Below the pieces are notes generated by a model that was not told the DNA's origin, searched no databases, and was given only the letters and a program-made list of their open reading frames with translations. Shown one piece after another: positions 58,610-64,000 of a stretch of DNA of 64,000 nt; position 1 is the first letter of the stretch; each line of letters starts with the position of its first letter. The translations under genes and the position numbers were made by a program. Origin of the DNA: Arthrobotrys musiformis. Lineage: Eukaryota; Ascomycota; Orbiliomycetes; Orbiliales; Orbiliaceae. The stretch covers positions 2,542,001 to 2,606,000 of the forward strand of contig JAVHJL010000004.1 of the NCBI GenBank assembly GCA_036971715.1, written 5' to 3'.

Positions 58610-60651
58610 ATGTCGGTTGAATGTGGTTCATCGAGACAGGATGTCTTTGACTTCCTAGGGCTTCCTTTGGATGTCCTAAAAATGATATTTGATCGCGTTA
58701 GTACCCTCCACACAAAAACACACACCCCACCTCTTCTACAAAAAGCTGAAAACTAACAACTGCCATCTTCTTCAAAATAAATAGCTCGGAACAAGAGCCC
58801 TTTATCGCCTTGCCCAGTGCAACCACTTGCTCTTCGAACTCGTCATCCCGCACCTCTATAAAGACTTTAGGGTGACAGTACGGCGGCGGAGAGAGGATCT
58901 CGACGAGAGACTAACATCTGCTTTGGACACGTTGACATCGACCGACAACAACTATGCTTCTCATATCCACGATTTCGCTGTTGCTGGGGAATGGTTCAAG
59001 ACATATGCAAATGCCGATTCTGAGTACGCCAAGAAGGGAAAGCTCTCCCCGGGTGTCCTCATGCTGAATTCGCTCGTCAAAATCGCTGTCATGCGCATGA
59101 ACAACATCGAGAGCTTTGCGTGGGACATCAGGGACGTGCCCCTGAGCAAAGGACTTATCACCATGCTTCAGTCGCGGACCACATTGAAAAACCTCCGTTT
59201 CAGGCTGGCGGAACGATTACACCCAAACCTTAGGGCGGCGGGGATGGAACCTTGTTTCACCGGTTTCAAAAACATCAAAATACTTACCATTATGCTTATC
59301 GAAACCTTGGAGCAGCTTCGGCAGGTTGGCGACATTGTATCCGACTCTCCGGACATGGTTGGGATCAAAGTGGCACTGAAGCCAAATATCCCCGGCACTG
59401 AGGGTATGGATATGTCCAAAATCTTATTCAGAGGCCCTCGGAGGGCACTGAGCGAATCTTTATCGAATCTACGGAATATCAATCTACCAGACGAGAGCTA
59501 CAGCGCTTCGGAAGGTTTCCAGGAGGAGCCTTATGAATCAATGTCCGACCAGGAGGGTGGCTATCGCTTTGAGGATTTCCATTACCCGCAAAAGCACGCC
59601 TTCGTCTCGCTCAAGTTGTACAGAGTAATGTTCCCACCGCAGAGCAACCACCTCTCCAGGGTAATAGATTTCTCAAAATTGGTCCGCTTATCATTGTGGC
59701 AATGTGGCACCCACCCCGCCTTTTGGAGGTCTCTTACTTCGAACACCGAGCAACTGGTACCTCGCCTGCAATGTATAATCACAGACGACGCAATACCGGA
59801 ATTGGCGGATTTCTTAGATTCGTTCTCCGGGTTACAAGAATTTTACCTCGTCCATAGCTCTGGGAATATGACTATGGAACAGCTCACACGTGGTTTGCTC
59901 AAGCACCACGAGTGTCTGAAGTGCCTCGCGGTTTACCATCTTGAACCCGACAACTTGGTTTTTGACAAAAAGGCAGTCCGCATGCTTTTGAGGAAGTGTA
60001 ATGGGCTTAGGGAGTTGGCGCTCTCCGTTAAAGATGAAGACTGGGTGAGTTATAAAAAAATAAAAAAAATCCTTTGATCATGACCGTTTTAGTAGTGTGT
60101 ATAACAGCTAACCTGGAGACAACTTTTAGTCCTATTTTGTTAATACATTGGAGAGCCTAACGTCGCTTCTTGCCATCCACGTCCTTCTTGAGGATATCCC
60201 CAATAACGAACAGATTGCCGGTACGCTTGGTAGTCTTATGGCAGCAGCTGTCGGACCACTCCAGGACCTCGAATACGTTGTTGTCAATGACAAATACTAT
60301 CGAGTTGAAGGCAGCGCTGGCGATGCCGATCCTGAAGAGGCTAGTGATAGTGAAGACGCAGATGGCGATGGGTTACCACAGCGCACCGGCACAATAAGCC
60401 CGTTGGGTATCGTCAGCACCCCAGCTATGCCGGAAGGCCTTGGACCTGGGCCCAGTTCCCCACTGACAGAGGACCCGATGAGTGTTGAAAGCTTCCCCCC
60501 TCTGTCTCAGGCTTCGCAAATAGTACCGATTAGCCCTAAGCGGTCAAGACCGTTCAAGAAAAGACGCGCGGTGCGTTATGTCGACCTCGATCCAGATCAG
60601 ATCGATAACATTAACATCTTCACGGTTCTTCGGACCACAAACCGACGATAA
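58610..60651 (+). CDS. F-box protein with leucine-rich C-terminal part
   Basis: Exons 58610-58696, 58785-60044 and 60130-60651 give 622 aa. The F-box spans the first junction (FLGLPLDVLKMIFDR, then LGTRALYRLAQCNHLLF, ending PHLYKDF). LRR-like leucine-rich stretches follow (LVRLSLWQCG, LADFLDSFSGLQEFYLVH, LRKCNGLRELALSV). The C-terminus has an acidic Ser/Asp stretch and a KRSRPFKKRR basic motif. It is a probable substrate receptor of an SCF ubiquitin ligase; the substrate is unknown. The frame is open about 425 bp further 5' but without an ATG, so ATG 58610 is taken, and an unseen upstream exon is possible. Donor 1 is GTTAGT. Confidence 0.8.
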
Positions 60652-61000
60652 TGAATGATGACGAACTTTGGGAATGATGCATCGGTTTTTTTTTTTGTTT
60701 GCTACGAGCCCCCCACGACCCGGCATCTGGCCGTCCCTAATTCTTTAATGCTGTTAAATTCTTCTAACCCTTTTTCTTACCTTTCGACACCCATTCCCCC
60801 CTCTCCTTTGTTCTTTTTGATTTCCACGCTCGGTTTCTGATCTGATAAACAGGGGTTATGGTTGTTTCTTTTCTTTTCGTGTCATTTCGTTGCTTTCATA
60901 TTTTCTCCTTTTTTGTTTCTTACACAGTATATCCAGGAGGAGTTTCCAGGCGCAATACGAGGTCGGGAGCACCGACACGGCGGTTTTCTTTTTCTTTCTT

Positions 61001-61031
<31 letters not shown>

Positions 61032-62909
61032 CTTTCCAATTAATTTTTAGTTTATTTTTGAGCAGTTCGATATACTTATATATATATATTCTTGGTTCTG
61101 TGGTTTGTTATTTTGTTTGTGAGCATTGCATTCGGGTTCAGGTTTTATTGCTTATATGGTTGGTGGTGTGATGATGGTGGCGGGAATGATATGTGGTTTT
61201 TCTTCTTTTACTTTAATTCTCCGAGCTCAAGATCGATCCTCTCCTTGTTCTTCCTTCTTCCTTCTCCTTAAACGAAATGCCACGAAAGTGACTTTCCTGT
61301 GCCCCTTATTTTCCCTTTGGTGCATTGTGACCATGACCCCGTGATCCAGATGTGATTGATGAGACTACACAGCCTTGAATGTTCGGCTTCGCACCGGTGA
61401 TACCGGTTCGCTAGGTCGCAAGCGGAGAGAGGATCTAGATTAGGCTTGCCCAGCCAATAGGCTCCGAATACAGCCGGAGATGGGAATTCTACACGGTTTC
61501 AATGGGTTCGAATGGGGTGGTGACGTGGTGATGGAATTCGATCCCAGAATGATGCCAAAATGCAATGATGATGCCAGTCGAGCACAACATACCACCCAGA
61601 ACTGACATGACATGACTTTCGACACGGTTCAGGCCCGGACTGGACCGAGAAATCCGACCACCGAATGGCAAAGCAGGCCACACACACACGGCACCAAGCA
61701 GACACACAAGGATGGGAGAGGTCATGCAGGCAGCCGAACTGGGCAAAATCTGGGGAAATAAGGTTGGAGTGTGATCCCTGGATCGTGCATGAAGCCGCCC
61801 GAGGATCAACCCCCGGAAGGGCCTTTTCCAACCAGTGTACCACCTTCTGGAAGTCCGAAGAGCGGTGAGCGGAGCTCAAACCAGCACCAAAACACCAAAA
61901 AAAAGGAAGAAGGAAAGAAAGGAAAAAGAAAAAGGTCATTGCGTATAGGGGAAAATTTACAGAAGGGAAGGGGAAAAAAAAAAAAAAAAGGTTTCTCCTC
62001 GGAATCAGTCCGCTGGGTACCCCGGATTTTCGGATGTGGCAGCTCCTCTCTAAATATATCCGCCACGTGCGACAGTCATTGAACGGACTTCCTCCAGGCA
62101 AAAATCAAAAATCCACACACTCTCTGACATCAAACAAAAAATTTTTCTTCCCCTCTGTTCTGTTGTGGTAGCGGGCATGCTGGGGACGATTGGATACGAC
62201 AGGGCAGGCAAACATGGCGTCAGAGCCTGTTGTGGAAAACTTTTTGTCAAGCGTTACCCCATAGAAACTGTTAGCCGGTTTTTGTGAGGAAACTGTTACC
62301 CCATCGGAATCCAAAACGGGCAGCGGCTTAGATAATTGACAAGGCCAGCTGATGTCGCTGTGGCCACAGTCCGAGTCTGGCACTGGTGTCTTTGTCCGAG
62401 AGAGAGCTCGACTATAAAACTTTCTTTCTTCTTGGTGTTTAGCTCCCAAGAATGCTGCTTTTGGACGGAAATGTGACCGGGTGTGACTGTGACTCTCTTG
62501 GTCGATTGGATTTGATTCACCTCTATTTTATTTACGGTATTCCATAGAGGCCCTCAAGTGAACTGCTGCTTGCTGCTGTCGAAAGCTATTAAAGCCCGCT
62601 GCCCCCGAGACAAAAGCTTAAATCTAAATTTTCCCTCCCTCCTCCAAGTTTATTAATTATCATCGTCGACCTCCATCGATCAATCATCAATCAGTCAGTC
62701 GGTCCATTTAAGATCAGCAATTAATAAGATCAATCCACATCAACAAAGCATCAGCATCAGCATCGTCAACATCATCAACACCAGCATCAGCATCATTCAC
62801 TAACCCTCGCATACACACATACACACACATACGTGCATACGTGCATACATACGTAGACGAAGATATAAAGAGAAAGAAAGAAAAAAACAATCATAAGCCA
62901 GACATAGAT
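60652..62909. other. Spacer between the F-box genes
   Basis: 2.3 kb with a T-run (about 61006-61030), A-rich tracts near 61975-61990 and a CAT/CAG-rich stretch (ATCAGCATCAGCATC, about 62750-62795) just upstream of the next gene. No gene is supported. Confidence 0.55.
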
Positions 62910-64000
62910 ATGGGATTTCACGCGAAGGAGTTCTCCTACGCTTCCTGGGAATATGAGACGCAAACGAAAACCCCCTCTGCCACTGGCAATGTCGAGCGTC
63001 CTCCCCTCCCCCACGATGAGTCCGACAATATCGATAAAAGGGCTCCCTTCGAAAAGCTCCCTGTCGAAATATACGGTAAGCAATCAATCTTAAGTCCTCA
63101 CTTCAGTTCGGTGGCTAACACCTTCCTGCCACAGACCAAATTTTCTCCTACCTGATTCCTCAGGAACCTCCAACTGGCTACAAGAGACGGAACAGCGATC
63201 TCTCCGCTGTTCTCAAGGCTTCTCGCACCTTGTATGCCGCCACACTATTCACAATCTTCCAGAATGCGATGTTCCCGCATTCCCCGGTCTACTCCAAGTT
63301 CTTGGAACAGATCACCAACCACCCAGTCCTTGGAGGAATGGTCCGACGTATGGATTTCTCGCAGTACACCTCTGTTGGCTTGGGAAGGACCGGTCGGATG
63401 AACATGGAAATGCAAAACTTGACAGCGAAGACCCTCACCAAAGGTCTCAGGGCCACCGGAAACCTCCGCGAATTCCTCGCACAGGAGGCCCTAGGACCGG
63501 ATATCGATGCTTCCGTCCTCGAAGAGCTGTTCTTCACCCTTCCCCTGCTCGAAGCTGTCGATTTCTGCGGTGCTTCCGCCTCGCGATTCAAGGAAGCCTT
63601 TACTGAAGTCATGCACCCATGGAATCCAAAGCTCCCAGAGTCGTTCCCAGTCCAGCGATTGAGCCTGCACGAGTGCACAACTCTTGCCACCAGCGTATTC
63701 ACAGCCATCCTTCCACGGCTTCCAAACCTCACCCATCTCGATCTTTCTCACACCCAGGTAACGGATTCTGCTCTGATGTCGATCCCGGCGACCGCCAACA
63801 TCACTCATCTCTCGCTCTCCAAGTGCGCCCGTCTCAAGGGTGAGAACGTTGTCACTTTCTTGCTTGAGCACCCAGCTGTTCGCAACCTTCAGGTCCTCAA
63901 TCTCCACTACGATGCCAGTCGATATAGGCTATTGTCTGCTGTCGATGTTGAAGACCTTCTCCCGAACCTGCCAAAGTCGTTGGTGTCTCTTAATTTGACC
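62910..64000 (+). CDS. F-box / leucine-rich-repeat protein (partial, runs off right edge)
   Basis: Exon 1 is 62910-63075 and exon 2 runs from 63135 and stays open to the end of the window; the intron is 59 bp and phase 1. The F-box-like start is assembled across the junction: FEKLPVEIYDQIFSYLIPQE, followed by LSAVLKASRTLYAATLFTIF. LRR-type repeats follow (LPLLEAVDFCGAS, LPNLTHLDLSHTQVTDSAL, ITHLSLSKCARLKGENV, NLQVLNLHYDAS). This suggests an SCF substrate receptor with an Amn1/Grr1-like repeat fold; no orthologue is named. At least 340 residues are visible. Confidence 0.82.

Overview
The window is nuclear DNA of a filamentous ascomycete (Pezizomycotina-type). Nearly every gene is split by short introns, mostly 45-140 bp, with GT..AG ends and CTAAC/CTGAC-like branch sites. 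Gene content is fungal housekeeping: FBPase, V-ATPase subunit a, CDC24, polyubiquitin with S19/D24/A28, peroxisomal thiolase and a siderophore-type acyltransferase. Spacers are rich in microsatellites, homopolymers and a TACCTAGGTA/AAGTACTT palindrome family. I cannot place the class or species. Exon joins were assembled by eye; for nearly all genes the exon lengths sum to a multiple of three.

Layout, left to right: a partial C2H2 zinc-finger gene (-); a 7.5-kb spacer without a recognisable gene; MAD1 (+); a Rib2-like deaminase (-); HOP1 (+), which has one reading-frame break; a cis-prenyltransferase RER2 (+); an unknown membrane protein (-); endonuclease G NUC1 (+); FBP1 (-); a spliced non-coding gene at about 22.2-24.3 kb whose introns carry C/D box snoRNAs; a poorly supported dsRBD-like fragment (-); a 2.6-kb spacer with a (TTGC)n array; polyubiquitin (-); peroxisomal 3-ketoacyl-CoA thiolase (-); a siderophore-type GNAT (+); a PhoD-like phosphatase with a 12-nt microexon (-); dynactin p27 (+); a seven-TM protein with a long disordered loop (-); farnesyltransferase beta RAM1 (-); a BRAP2/Etp1-type RING protein (-); a 4.5-kb simple-sequence spacer; CDC24 (+); V-ATPase subunit a (+); and two F-box genes (+), the second running off the right edge.

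The genes do not form a pathway cluster. The most unusual element is the snoRNA host gene. Six consecutive introns of similar length (212-266 bp) each hold one C/D box snoRNA candidate, with the C box 43-70 nt from the 5' splice site and the D box 76-113 nt from the 3' splice site. One carries a 12-nt guide complementary to 18S rRNA, placed as in vertebrate U27 and yeast snR74. Another has a 12-nt match to a conserved 25S segment next to the peptidyl-transferase centre. The other notable signals are the HOP1 frame break, the PhoD microexon, the 7-nt first coding exon of the thiolase, and homogenised units in the polyubiquitin gene.
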